Source: Thiomicrorhabdus sp034722175
GTDB taxonomy: Bacteria > Pseudomonadota > Gammaproteobacteria > Thiomicrospirales > Thiomicrospiraceae
DNA length: 8,424 nt
Assembly: GCA_034722175.1 (NCBI GenBank)
Contig: JAYENR010000183.1
Coordinates: 1 to 8,424, forward strand
Reading direction: 5' to 3'
Shown: one piece after another, positions 1 to 6,036 of the stretch
How positions within the stretch are numbered: position 1 is the stretch's first letter
How the letters are laid out: every line of letters starts with the position of its first letter
The notes under the pieces: model-generated
Told to the model about the DNA's origin: nothing
Databases searched by the model: none
Seen by the model: only the letters and a program-made list of their open reading frames with translations
Made by a program: the position numbers and the translations under genes

Positions 1-236
1 ACCAAACTGTTGGCTGCAAAGTGCATGACACCATCAAATTGATGCTCACGGAAGAGGGTTTCAAGCAGGTTGATATCGGCTAAGTCGCCAATAACCAACT
101 TACCATACTTCACCATCTCTCTAAAACCTGTGCTTAGGTTGTCTAAAACAATCACGTCGTGACCTGCTTTTGAAAGCATTTTAACCATGTGAGAACCGAT
201 ATAGCCCGCTCCACCAACTACTAAGATCTTTTTCAT
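1..236 (-). CDS. galE: UDP-glucose 4-epimerase GalE, N-terminal part (runs off the left edge)
   Basis: Family knowledge: GalE is a cytosolic NAD-dependent short-chain (SDR) sugar-nucleotide epimerase that interconverts UDP-glucose and UDP-galactose for the Leloir pathway and for surface polysaccharide precursors. Seen: translation from the ATG whose complement is at 234-236 begins MKKILVVGGAGYIGSHMVK. This contains the Rossmann dinucleotide-binding motif GGAGYIGS (residues 8-15), followed by VIVLDNLSTG near residue 30, the acidic-end and loop pattern typical of GalE. GDLAD near residue 50 and MHFAANSLV near residue 70 also match GalE. Only 78 codons are present, so the catalytic Tyr-x-x-x-Lys lies outside the window. 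No strong Shine-Dalgarno is visible upstream (only a GGA). The gene diverges from thyA across about 137 bases. A related extended-SDR epimerase acting on another sugar nucleotide is possible, but HFAANSLVG-type sequence favours GalE. Confidence 0.85.
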   Translation of the reverse strand, partial: MKKILVVGGAGYIGSHMVKMLSKAGHDVIVLDNLSTGFREMVKYGKLVIGDLADINLLETLFREHQFDGVMHFAANSL

Positions 237-272
237 TTGTTTGTTCCGTTTAAACTGTTTTTGATGGGAATA

Positions 273-278
273 ATCATA
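273..278 (-). promoter_or_regulatory. possible -10 box for galE
   Basis: Read on the minus strand this is TATGAT, five of six matches to the sigma-70 -10 box, about 37 bases before the galE start. No convincing -35 box lies at 16-18 bases, so this is a weak call from sequence alone. Confidence 0.22.
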
Positions 279-333
279 ACGGAATATAGGTATGTTTACG
301 AACTCCTTTTGAAGATAATTCACATAACCTGTG

Positions 334-342
334 TGGTAAACT
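334..342 (+). promoter_or_regulatory. possible extended -10 promoter for thyA-folA
   Basis: TGGTAAACT fits the extended -10 pattern TGnTAnnnT, with TAAACT at 337-342, 31 bases before the thyA ATG. There is no good -35 at the usual spacing: TTGAAG at 309-314 is 22 bases away, which is too far. An extended -10 can work without one. The region 237-373 between galE and thyA holds nothing else I can name apart from the palindrome GTTTAAAC at 248-255. Confidence 0.25.
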
Positions 343-373
343 ATTTTGACTATTTTTTGCGAGATTTAGGTTG

Positions 374-1207
374 ATGAAACAGTATTTAGAATTACTTAAT
401 CATATTATTGAAAGCGGTACCGATAAAGGCGATCGCACTGGGACGGGAACGCGTTCGGTGTTTGGTTATCAGATGCGTTTTGATTTGCAGGAAGGTTTTC
501 CTCTTGTCACGACTAAAAAACTGCATCTTCGTTCGATTGTGCATGAGTTGTTATGGTTTTTGAAAGGCGATACCAATATCCAATACCTCAAAGACAATGG
601 CGTACGTATCTGGGATGAGTGGGCGACTGAGGATGGTGATTTGGGACCACTTTACGGTAAGCAGTGGGTGGCCTGGGAGAAACCGAATGGTGAAACTATT
701 AATCAGATTGCTGAAGTAGTTGAGACACTTAAGAACAATCCTAATAGTCGCCGTATGATTGTGTCTGCTTGGAATCCTGCTGATTTGCCTGATGAATCAG
801 TTAGCCCGCAAGAGAATGTTAAGCAAGGGCGCATGGCTTTGGCAACATGCCACGCGTTTTTTCAATTTTATGTTGCTAATGGTAAGTTATCTTGCCAGCT
901 GTATCAACGTTCGGCCGACACCTTTTTAGGTGTACCCTTCAATATTGCTTCTTATGCGCTGTTGGTGCATATGATCGCCCAACAAACTGATTTAGAGGTT
1001 GGGGATTTTGTTTGGACTGGCGGTGATGTGCATCTGTATAACAATACGATGGAGCAAGCCAAAACTCAATTACAGCGTGAACCTTTTCCTTTGCCTAAAC
1101 TTGTAATCAAGCGTAAGCCAGAAAGTATCTTTGATTATCAGTTTGATGATTTTGAAATTGTTGATTATGAATCACATCCGCATATTAAGGCAAAGGTTTC
1201 AGTATGA
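374..1207 (+). CDS. thyA: thymidylate synthase ThyA
   Basis: Catalyses reductive methylation of dUMP to dTMP with methylene-tetrahydrofolate as carbon donor and reductant, releasing dihydrofolate; cytosolic homodimer. The 277-residue protein aligns with Escherichia coli ThyA (264 residues) along its whole length. It has the phosphate-binding Arg21 in DRTGTGT, the WFLKGDTNI segment, the Arg pair 126-127 in SRRMIV, catalytic Cys159 in ATCHAFFQFYV, the dUMP-binding block QRSADTFLGVPFN (178-190), and GGDVHLY (217-222). I chose ATG at 374 over an in-frame TTG at 371 because it gives the family N-terminus MKQYLELL and leaves an AGG a few bases upstream. Two oddities: a 13-residue insertion relative to E. 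coli between SAWN and MALA (roughly residues 135-152), and Thr158 in place of the usual Pro just before the catalytic Cys. The stop overlaps the folA start (ATGA), so the two are translationally coupled. Confidence 0.97.
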   Translation: MKQYLELLNHIIESGTDKGDRTGTGTRSVFGYQMRFDLQEGFPLVTTKKLHLRSIVHELLWFLKGDTNIQYLKDNGVRIWDEWATEDGDLGPLYGKQWVAWEKPNGETINQIAEVVETLKNNPNSRRMIVSAWNPADLPDESVSPQENVKQGRMALATCHAFFQFYVANGKLSCQLYQRSADTFLGVPFNIASYALLVHMIAQQTDLEVGDFVWTGGDVHLYNNTMEQAKTQLQREPFPLPKLVIKRKPESIFDYQFDDFEIVDYESHPHIKAKVSV

Positions 1208-1692
1208 GAATTGCCATGATTGCCGCTATGGCCAAAAACAATGTCATTGGCAGAGATAATGACATGCCTTGGCATTTGCCGGACGATTTGAAGTTTTTTA
1301 AATCAAAAACCGTAGGTAAACCCGTGATTATGGGGCGTAAAACCTTTGAATCGATCGGTTCTCGCCCTTTGCCAAATCGTCCGAATATTGTGATTAGTCG
1401 TAATCCAAATCTAGTACTTGAGGGCGTTCAGGTTTTTACTTCGGTAGAAGCAGCCTTAGATACGCTGCGAGACTATGAAGAAGTGATTATTATGGGGGGC
1501 GGTCAGCTCTATGCTCAAATGCTGCCTAGAGCGGATCGTTTGTATGTGACGATGATTGATGCAGAAATCGAAGGTGATACTTTCTTTCCAAACTGGCAAG
1601 AGTTGGCATGGAAAACGCTTGAGAAAACGCGACATGAGACGGACGAACGTCATGCCTATGCCTTTGACTTTATAACCTTAGACAGGGTGTAG
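1204..1692 (+). CDS. folA: dihydrofolate reductase FolA
   Basis: Reduces dihydrofolate to tetrahydrofolate with NADPH, regenerating the cofactor that ThyA oxidises. The two genes overlap by four bases (ATGA), the usual thyA-folA coupling. The 162-residue protein has the standard chromosomal DHFR length. Visible motifs are the substrate-loop MPWHLPDDL, with Trp23 and the active-site acid Asp28 (equivalent to Asp27 in E. coli), the NADPH-binding MGRKTFESIG (43-52), RPLPNRPNIVISR (54-66), the glycine turn IIMGGGQLY (95-103), EGDTFFP (123-129), and the C-terminal YAFDFITLDR strand. The start has AAAGG at 1192-1196, seven bases upstream and inside thyA. No key residue is missing. I see no strong terminator directly behind it, only a 12-base palindrome at 1753-1764. 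Confidence 0.97.
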   Translation: MRIAMIAAMAKNNVIGRDNDMPWHLPDDLKFFKSKTVGKPVIMGRKTFESIGSRPLPNRPNIVISRNPNLVLEGVQVFTSVEAALDTLRDYEEVIIMGGGQLYAQMLPRADRLYVTMIDAEIEGDTFFPNWQELAWKTLEKTRHETDERHAYAFDFITLDRV

Positions 1693-1752
1693 CCCAAAAA
1701 GAATTAATCATGATGGTCGTCTGTGTTCTATAGAATTCAGTAATAGGTCTTT

Positions 1753-1764
1753 AACAGGCCTGTT
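1753..1764. repeat. perfect 12-base palindrome carrying CAGGCCTG
   Basis: AACAGGCCTGTT is its own reverse complement and lies between folA and the chemoreceptor gene, part of the larger 11-mer TTAACAGGCCT seen three times in the window. It is too short to be a good terminator by itself. The rest of the 105-base gap has a poor TATAGA box at 1729-1734 and no flagellar sigma-28 motif that I can recognise. Confidence 0.6.
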
Positions 1765-1786
1765 CATAAAAAGATGAAGAGCGCGC

Positions 1787-1791
1787 AGAGG
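1787..1791 (+). promoter_or_regulatory. ribosome binding site that decides the chemoreceptor start
   Basis: AGAGG lies six bases before ATG 1798. The alternative in-frame ATG at 1774 has only A-rich sequence before it. The 1798 start gives MTIKNRMILG, a typical receptor N-terminus just before the first membrane helix. Confidence 0.65.
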
Positions 1792-1797
1792 CGGAAC

Positions 1798-4260
1798 ATG
1801 ACTATTAAAAATCGAATGATATTAGGGATTGCAGGAGCAATCTTTTTTCTTTTTATCAGTAATCTGGTTACCCAGTTTCTAATCAATGAAACCAACCGAA
1901 CCATTCATCAAATCATCAACGTTAACGGCGTCAAGTTATCCCTTCTCAATGAGTTAAAAAGCGTCTCTGATGAGCGTGCGGTGATGCAACGCAATTTAGT
2001 GTTAGTGACCGAACCTGAGCAAATCCAAGCCATAAAAAAACAGCTTGATGCCAATGCTAAGCAAATCTTTAATATCTTTGAAACCTTTAATCAGATGGAA
2101 CTTGCTCCAAAAGAAGCTGAATTGTATGAGTCTTTAAAAGAGAATGTGGCCAGTGCCAATGCTGTTTTTGGCAGTTTTATGCTTGCCGTGGATGAGGAAT
2201 TTGTGGAAGAGGCGGTTGATATTTTGATTAATGATTTTCAAGAGAAATATACCGGCTTTACCCAAATTGTTAAGCAGTGGCGTGATTATGAGATTCAGGC
2301 TAATGAGGTTGCCGTTACGACTTTGCACGAGCAAGAATATTTTGCAGAGATTATCATTTGGTCATGGTTGGCTATCAGTGTGGTTCTTTTCTCTTTAATG
2401 GGGTGGATAGTGGCTAGAAGCTTCTTAAAGCCGATTAATGCCATGGTCGACACCGTTGTTCAAATCGTGCAAACTGGGGACTTGAGTCATCGTGTGCCAG
2501 TGGAGGGTAAAGATGAATTGGCTCATGTTTCTACTGAAATGAATCGGATGTTTGATCGAATGAATCGCGCGATCAGTGATGTGGTTGATGTGATGTCTAA
2601 TGTGTCTAAAGGGCGGTTTGATCAGCGCGTTGAAGTGGGTAAAAGTGGACAGTTTTTACAGCTTAAAGACGGGGTGAACCAGTCTTTAGATCAGATAACT
2701 TCAATTGTCGGGATCTTACAAAGCACGGCTTCTAATTTCCGTTCAGGTAAGTTGGAGGTCGCTAAAAATGAACAGGTTGAATTGCAGGGTGCTTTCTCTG
2801 ACATGCTGTACGATTTAGACCGAGCGGCCATTCAGATGAAGCAGACGGTCTCTTCTATTTCAGAAACTTTAAAATCACTATCGTTTGGTGATTTTTCGGT
2901 ACGTTCAGATGTCGAAGCACGTGGTGATTTTATTCCTTTAAAAGACTCTATTAACCAGACCTTAGAAGATCTAGAGAAGTTTGTTGAAGAGGTGGCCTGT
3001 GTACAATCAAAAATCAGTGAAGGAGATTTAACTGATAAAGTCCACGGAATGTATAAAGGTAAAATGGCGGTGCTGAAAGATTCTATTAATAGCTCGGTTG
3101 CAAATACATCGGTTATGGTTGGAAAAGTGGGAGCGGTAGCAGGTTTTGTGGCTGATGGGGCAGAAGAGATAGCACGCGGTAATGAGAGCATCTCAGAACG
3201 CATTCAACAGCAAGCAGCGGCTTTAGAGGAGACCTCTTCAACCATGGAGGAGATGACTTCAACGGTTCGCCAAAACGCGGATAATGCTCAACAAGCGAAC
3301 CAAATGGCACAACAAGCACGAGATCAACTCTCCAGCGGACTTCAAACTATGGATGAAGCGAAAAGCTCTATGCAGCAGATGTCAGAAGCCAGTCAGAAAA
3401 TTAACGATATTATTTCGATCATTGACGGTATTGCATTCCAAACTAATTTGCTGGCTTTGAATGCGGCGGTAGAAGCGGCACGAGCTGGTGAGCATGGGCG
3501 TGGGTTTGCCGTGGTGGCAGGAGAGGTTCGTAACCTAGCTGGTAAGTCAGCAGAAGCAGCAGGTGAAATTAAGTCTCTCATTGAAAATAGTGTAAAAATC
3601 AGTGAAACCAGTGGTCGTTATGTTCAGCAAACTGGCGATGTTATGAGTTCTATGAATGAAACCATGCAAACAGTCAGTCAAATGGTGTCTGAAATCAGTG
3701 AGGCTAGTTCAGAGCAGGCTAAGGGGATTGAACAGATCAATCATACTGTAAATAGCATGGATAAAATGACGCAAGAAAATGCAGAAGTGGTCCAAGGCGC
3801 TGCGGAAAGCAGTGAAGAGTTGTTGACCGATGCAGAATTGCTAACCAATGAGGTGTCAAGTTTTACCATTGAAGATGTCACAAGTCGTCGAATGAAGAAA
3901 CTGATACGTTCTCAACAAGGTTCTCAGTTTGAAAAAATGATTGAAGCCCACACTGCTTGGAAGGCAAAAATTAGAGCGTTTGTTGAAGGGGTGGATATTG
4001 GTGTCACTTATGAAGCTGCCACCGATCATACCGCTTGTGTACTGGGTAAATGGTATTATGGCGACGGTCAACAGTATATGCATCTGCATTTAATGGGAAG
4101 TCTTGGGGATGAGCACATGGAAATGCATCAGGCGATTAAGCGAGTCATGGATGCGAAAGCAATTGAAGATTGCGAGGGAGTGGCAAAAGGTTTGGAAATC
4201 GTCGATAAACAGAGTGAAAAAGTTGTCAATATTCTGTATCAGATGATTGATGAGATTTGA
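1798..4260 (+). CDS. methyl-accepting chemotaxis protein with multiple HAMP-type modules and a C-terminal CZB zinc-binding domain
   Basis: Inner-membrane chemoreceptor that would control CheA through CheW; 820 residues from ATG 1798 (828 if ATG 1774 is used). Order of parts: membrane helix at about 7-29; a periplasmic, helix-rich sensor of about 150 residues resembling four-helix-bundle MCP sensors (DERAVMQRNLV near 58); membrane helix at about 183-206; HAMP beginning RSFLKPI at about 207; then further HAMP-like modules marked by SKGRFDQRV (270), RSGKLEV (315), SFGDFSVRS (362) and SEGDLTDKV (407), several followed by LKDsiNqs. The MCP coiled coil follows, with the near-invariant tip DGIAFQTNLLALNAAVEAAR and GRGFAVVAGEVRNLA (543-581). 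Residues 718-777 match the CZB pattern with His718, Cys747, His773 and His777. There is no C-terminal CheR-binding pentapeptide. Family knowledge: CZB domains bind zinc, and in some receptors the Cys reacts with hypochlorous acid. Zinc sensing here is inferred. It faces znuB across paired hairpins. Confidence 0.95.
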   Translation: MTIKNRMILGIAGAIFFLFISNLVTQFLINETNRTIHQIINVNGVKLSLLNELKSVSDERAVMQRNLVLVTEPEQIQAIKKQLDANAKQIFNIFETFNQMELAPKEAELYESLKENVASANAVFGSFMLAVDEEFVEEAVDILINDFQEKYTGFTQIVKQWRDYEIQANEVAVTTLHEQEYFAEIIIWSWLAISVVLFSLMGWIVARSFLKPINAMVDTVVQIVQTGDLSHRVPVEGKDELAHVSTEMNRMFDRMNRAISDVVDVMSNVSKGRFDQRVEVGKSGQFLQLKDGVNQSLDQITSIVGILQSTASNFRSGKLEVAKNEQVELQGAFSDMLYDLDRAAIQMKQTVSSISETLKSLSFGDFSVRSDVEARGDFIPLKDSINQTLEDLEKFVEEVACVQSKISEGDLTDKVHGMYKGKMAVLKDSINSSVANTSVMVGKVGAVAGFVADGAEEIARGNESISERIQQQAAALEETSSTMEEMTSTVRQNADNAQQANQMAQQARDQLSSGLQTMDEAKSSMQQMSEASQKINDIISIIDGIAFQTNLLALNAAVEAARAGEHGRGFAVVAGEVRNLAGKSAEAAGEIKSLIENSVKISETSGRYVQQTGDVMSSMNETMQTVSQMVSEISEASSEQAKGIEQINHTVNSMDKMTQENAEVVQGAAESSEELLTDAELLTNEVSSFTIEDVTSRRMKKLIRSQQGSQFEKMIEAHTAWKAKIRAFVEGVDIGVTYEAATDHTACVLGKWYYGDGQQYMHLHLMGSLGDEHMEMHQAIKRVMDAKAIEDCEGVAKGLEIVDKQSEKVVNILYQMIDEI

Positions 4261-4280
4261 CTTAATCCGAGTTTGAAATG

Positions 4281-4309
4281 AAACCCAGCAGGCCTGTTGG
4301 GTTTATTTT
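4281..4309 (+). terminator. rho-independent terminator of the chemoreceptor gene
   Basis: A 24-base near-perfect palindrome at 4281-4304 has arms AAACCCA and TGGGTTT around GCAGGCCTGT, giving up to 12 pairs with one G-T. It is followed by the T-rich TTTATTTT and lies 20 bases after the stop codon. The centre is the octamer CAGGCCTG. On the minus strand the sequence after the hairpin is less T-rich, so its use by znuB is uncertain. Confidence 0.8.
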
Positions 4310-4368
4310 AAGCCTCAAATAAAAGGAGCTGTTTTGATATTAACAGGCCTTTAATTTGGGGCTTTTTT
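4310..4368 (+). terminator. second, long hairpin with T6 tail, overlapping the znuB 3' end
   Basis: Outer arms AAGCCTCAAAT (4310-4320) and ATTTGGGGCTT (4354-4364) form 11 pairs with one G-T. After an A-A mismatch, AAAGG (4322-4326) pairs with CCTTT (4348-4352), and CTGTT (4329-4333) pairs with AACAG (4342-4346), leaving an 8-base loop. The plus strand then runs T6 at 4363-4368. It reads as a back-up terminator for transcription coming from the chemoreceptor. Its right arm encodes the last codons and stop of znuB on the other strand. Confidence 0.6.
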
Positions 4369-5145
4369 CATAAGTAATAAACTAAATAGTAACGTGGCAA
4401 CCAATACGATAGCAGGGCCAGCAGGTATGTCCCAGTTTAGTGAGGTCAACAAGCCAAGTATAACGGACAAGGCACCGAGTATAATGCTGTAACCAAGCAT
4501 GGCTTCAGGTGTTTTAGAGAGTCTACGTGCCGCGGCTGCGGGAATAATTAATAGCGAAGTCACCAGTAGCACGCCTACTATTTTCATGGAAAGAGCGATC
4601 ATTAATGCCAATAGCATCACATACATCAGCTGTACTTGTTTTACTTTAGTGCCTTCCACTTGTGCCAGTTGAGGGTTTAAAGTGATATTGAGCAGGTTAT
4701 TCCAGTGTTTTAGGTAAAAGAGTAGCGTTAGCAATCCAACCAAAGAAACCAATAGTAGGTCGGTGGTGGTGATGCTTAAAATGTCGCCAAAAAGATAGCC
4801 CATGATGTCGATCTGTACGGAGTCTTGCAAGCTTAGTAGAGCCAAACCTAACGCCAGACTGCTGTGTGCTAAAATTCCTAATAGGGTGTCTGAAGACAGA
4901 TCTGATTTACGAGAAAGTAGATGGATAGCAACGGCAATTGCTAAGGAAAATAGAATCACACTCAAGGTAAGGTCAAGTTGAAAGAACAGTCCTAAGCTCA
5001 CACCCAATAAAGCGGAGTGAGCCAAGGTCGCACCAAAATAGGATTGTCGTTGCCATACCATAAATACCCCAAGCGGCGCGGCGATAATTGCAATGCCTAA
5101 CCCGCCAAGCAAGGCCAATAACATAAAGTCAGCTAACCAATCCAT
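4351..5145 (-). CDS. znuB: zinc ABC transporter permease ZnuB
   Basis: Membrane channel subunit of the high-affinity zinc importer; it takes Zn2+ from ZnuA and is driven by ZnuC. The protein is 264 residues, the family's normal length (ABC-3 family). It is almost wholly hydrophobic, with about eight membrane segments (for example 7-30, 60-77, 88-105, 128-146, 172-200, 218-235 and 243-260). Family signatures are MVWQRQSYFGATLAHSALLG (29-48), a segment that begins with a conserved membrane-entry motif, and GVLLVTSLLIIPAAAARRLS (191-210), which includes the cytoplasmic coupling region. The start is ATG 5145-5143, sharing one base with the znuC stop (TAATG). A good AAGGAG at 5159-5154 lies inside the znuC tail, so translation is coupled. 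Its last codons lie within the long hairpin at 4310-4364. MntB/ZurM-type manganese or iron permeases look similar; the neighbours settle it as zinc. Confidence 0.93.
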   Translation of the reverse strand: MDWLADFMLLALLGGLGIAIIAAPLGVFMVWQRQSYFGATLAHSALLGVSLGLFFQLDLTLSVILFSLAIAVAIHLLSRKSDLSSDTLLGILAHSSLALGLALLSLQDSVQIDIMGYLFGDILSITTTDLLLVSLVGLLTLLFYLKHWNNLLNITLNPQLAQVEGTKVKQVQLMYVMLLALMIALSMKIVGVLLVTSLLIIPAAAARRLSKTPEAMLGYSIILGALSVILGLLTSLNWDIPAGPAIVLVATLLFSLLLMKKAPN

Positions 5146-5954
5146 TAATGTGGCTCCTTGTGATTTGATGGGTGAACATGGTTATGAAAGCCGTGGGTGA
5201 GTTCACAGTTATGGTCATCATGGTGATGTTCATACAGAGCCAGTTCCTCAGCACTATCACCAAAGATTGAGATAAATTCAGGGGTTTTACTGACGGTTTG
5301 TGGTGTGCCTGAACAGCAAACGTGCTGATTTAAGCATAAGACGCGGTTGGTGCTTTTCATTACGATATGCAAGTCATGACTCACCATTAAAATCCCTAGA
5401 TTGTACTGCTCCCTAAGTTCATTGATATAGTGATAGAGTTCGGTCTGCCCTTGCAAGTCAACACCTTGAACCGGTTCATCTAATACTAAAAGCTCTGGTT
5501 CACGCATTAAGGCCCTTGCTAATAAGATGCGTTGCATCTCGCCACCCGAGACATTTTGAATAGGTTGTTCTAGCAACTGACCGATATTGAGTTCTTCAAT
5601 AAATTTAGAGGGGGCTGTGGTATCATTTGTGCTGAAATTTAATAGCCTTTTCCAAAGTGGAATCGGGTTGGATAATCCAAGTTCTAGAAAGTGTTTGACG
5701 GTCATCGGTAGAGTCGGATCAATTTGAATTTTTTGTGGCATAAAGCCAATTTTCAAATTGGGTTTTTGCTGAACGGTACCTGATGTCGGCTTGAAAAGCT
5801 GGAGTAGAATCTTCAATAAAGTTGATTTTCCAGCACCATTTGGACCAATTAAGGTGACGATTTCACCCGGATGAACCTCGATAGAGACGTCTCGTAATAC
5901 CTCGTTTTGGGCAAAGGTTTGACAGATGTGTTCGGCTTTAATGAGTGCGGACAT
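5145..5954 (-). CDS. znuC: zinc ABC transporter ATP-binding protein ZnuC
   Basis: Cytoplasmic ATPase that powers ZnuB. It has 269 residues from ATG 5954, chosen because MSALIKAEHI matches the family start; an in-frame TTG at 5966 would add only four residues. Motifs in order are Walker A GPNGAGKST (37-45), Q-loop FMPQK with Gln74, signature SGGEMQR (136-142), Walker B LLVLDEP (155-161) followed by GVD, and H-loop SHDLH with His193. The stretch CLNQHVCCSGTP (207-218) and PEFISIFG (225-232) are close to E. coli ZnuC and set it apart from generic ABC ATPases. The last 27 residues hold 10 histidines with an HHHDDH cluster, a likely zinc-binding tail like the shorter His-rich tail of E. coli ZnuC. 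No good Shine-Dalgarno is visible before 5954. It is the first gene of znuCB and diverges from znuA. Confidence 0.95.
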   Translation of the reverse strand: MSALIKAEHICQTFAQNEVLRDVSIEVHPGEIVTLIGPNGAGKSTLLKILLQLFKPTSGTVQQKPNLKIGFMPQKIQIDPTLPMTVKHFLELGLSNPIPLWKRLLNFSTNDTTAPSKFIEELNIGQLLEQPIQNVSGGEMQRILLARALMREPELLVLDEPVQGVDLQGQTELYHYINELREQYNLGILMVSHDLHIVMKSTNRVLCLNQHVCCSGTPQTVSKTPEFISIFGDSAEELALYEHHHDDHNCELTHGFHNHVHPSNHKEPH

Positions 5955-6005
5955 GGGATAGACCAAAATTAGAATGACCCATATTTTATAGTGAATTAAT
6001 AAGGT

Positions 6006-6023
6006 TGCGTAATTTAATACGCA
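6006..6023. promoter_or_regulatory. inverted repeat between znuC and znuA, candidate zinc-repressor (Zur) operator
   Basis: TGCGTA, six bases (ATTTAA), then TACGCA: perfect 6-base arms, 13 bases before the znuA ATG and about 50 bases before the znuC ATG. Divergent znuA/znuCB promoters in gammaproteobacteria are usually repressed together by zinc-bound Zur at a palindrome in this position. The sequence does not match the E. coli Zur consensus (TGTTATAnTATAACA type), so the assignment rests on symmetry and position only. TATAGT at 5987-5992 could be a -10 for znuA, without a clear -35. Confidence 0.35.
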
Positions 6024-6036
6024 TTAAACTCAAATC

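Noticed and set aside
371..373. TTG just before the thyA ATG as an alternative start
   Set aside because: It would sit directly against the AGG, adds only one residue, and the ATG at 374 gives the family N-terminus.
237..373. Riboswitch or small RNA in the galE-thyA gap
   Set aside because: The stretch is short and AT-rich, with no stable long hairpin or conserved aptamer motif visible by eye.
1774..1797. Upstream ATG 1774 as the chemoreceptor start
   Set aside because: It has no ribosome binding site, whereas ATG 1798 has AGAGG at six bases. The extra eight residues (MKSAQRRN) are not needed for the first membrane helix. It remains possible.
5955..6036. Classical E. coli-type Zur box (TGTTATAnTATAACA)
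   Set aside because: No such sequence is present; only the unrelated TGCGTA-N6-TACGCA repeat is seen.
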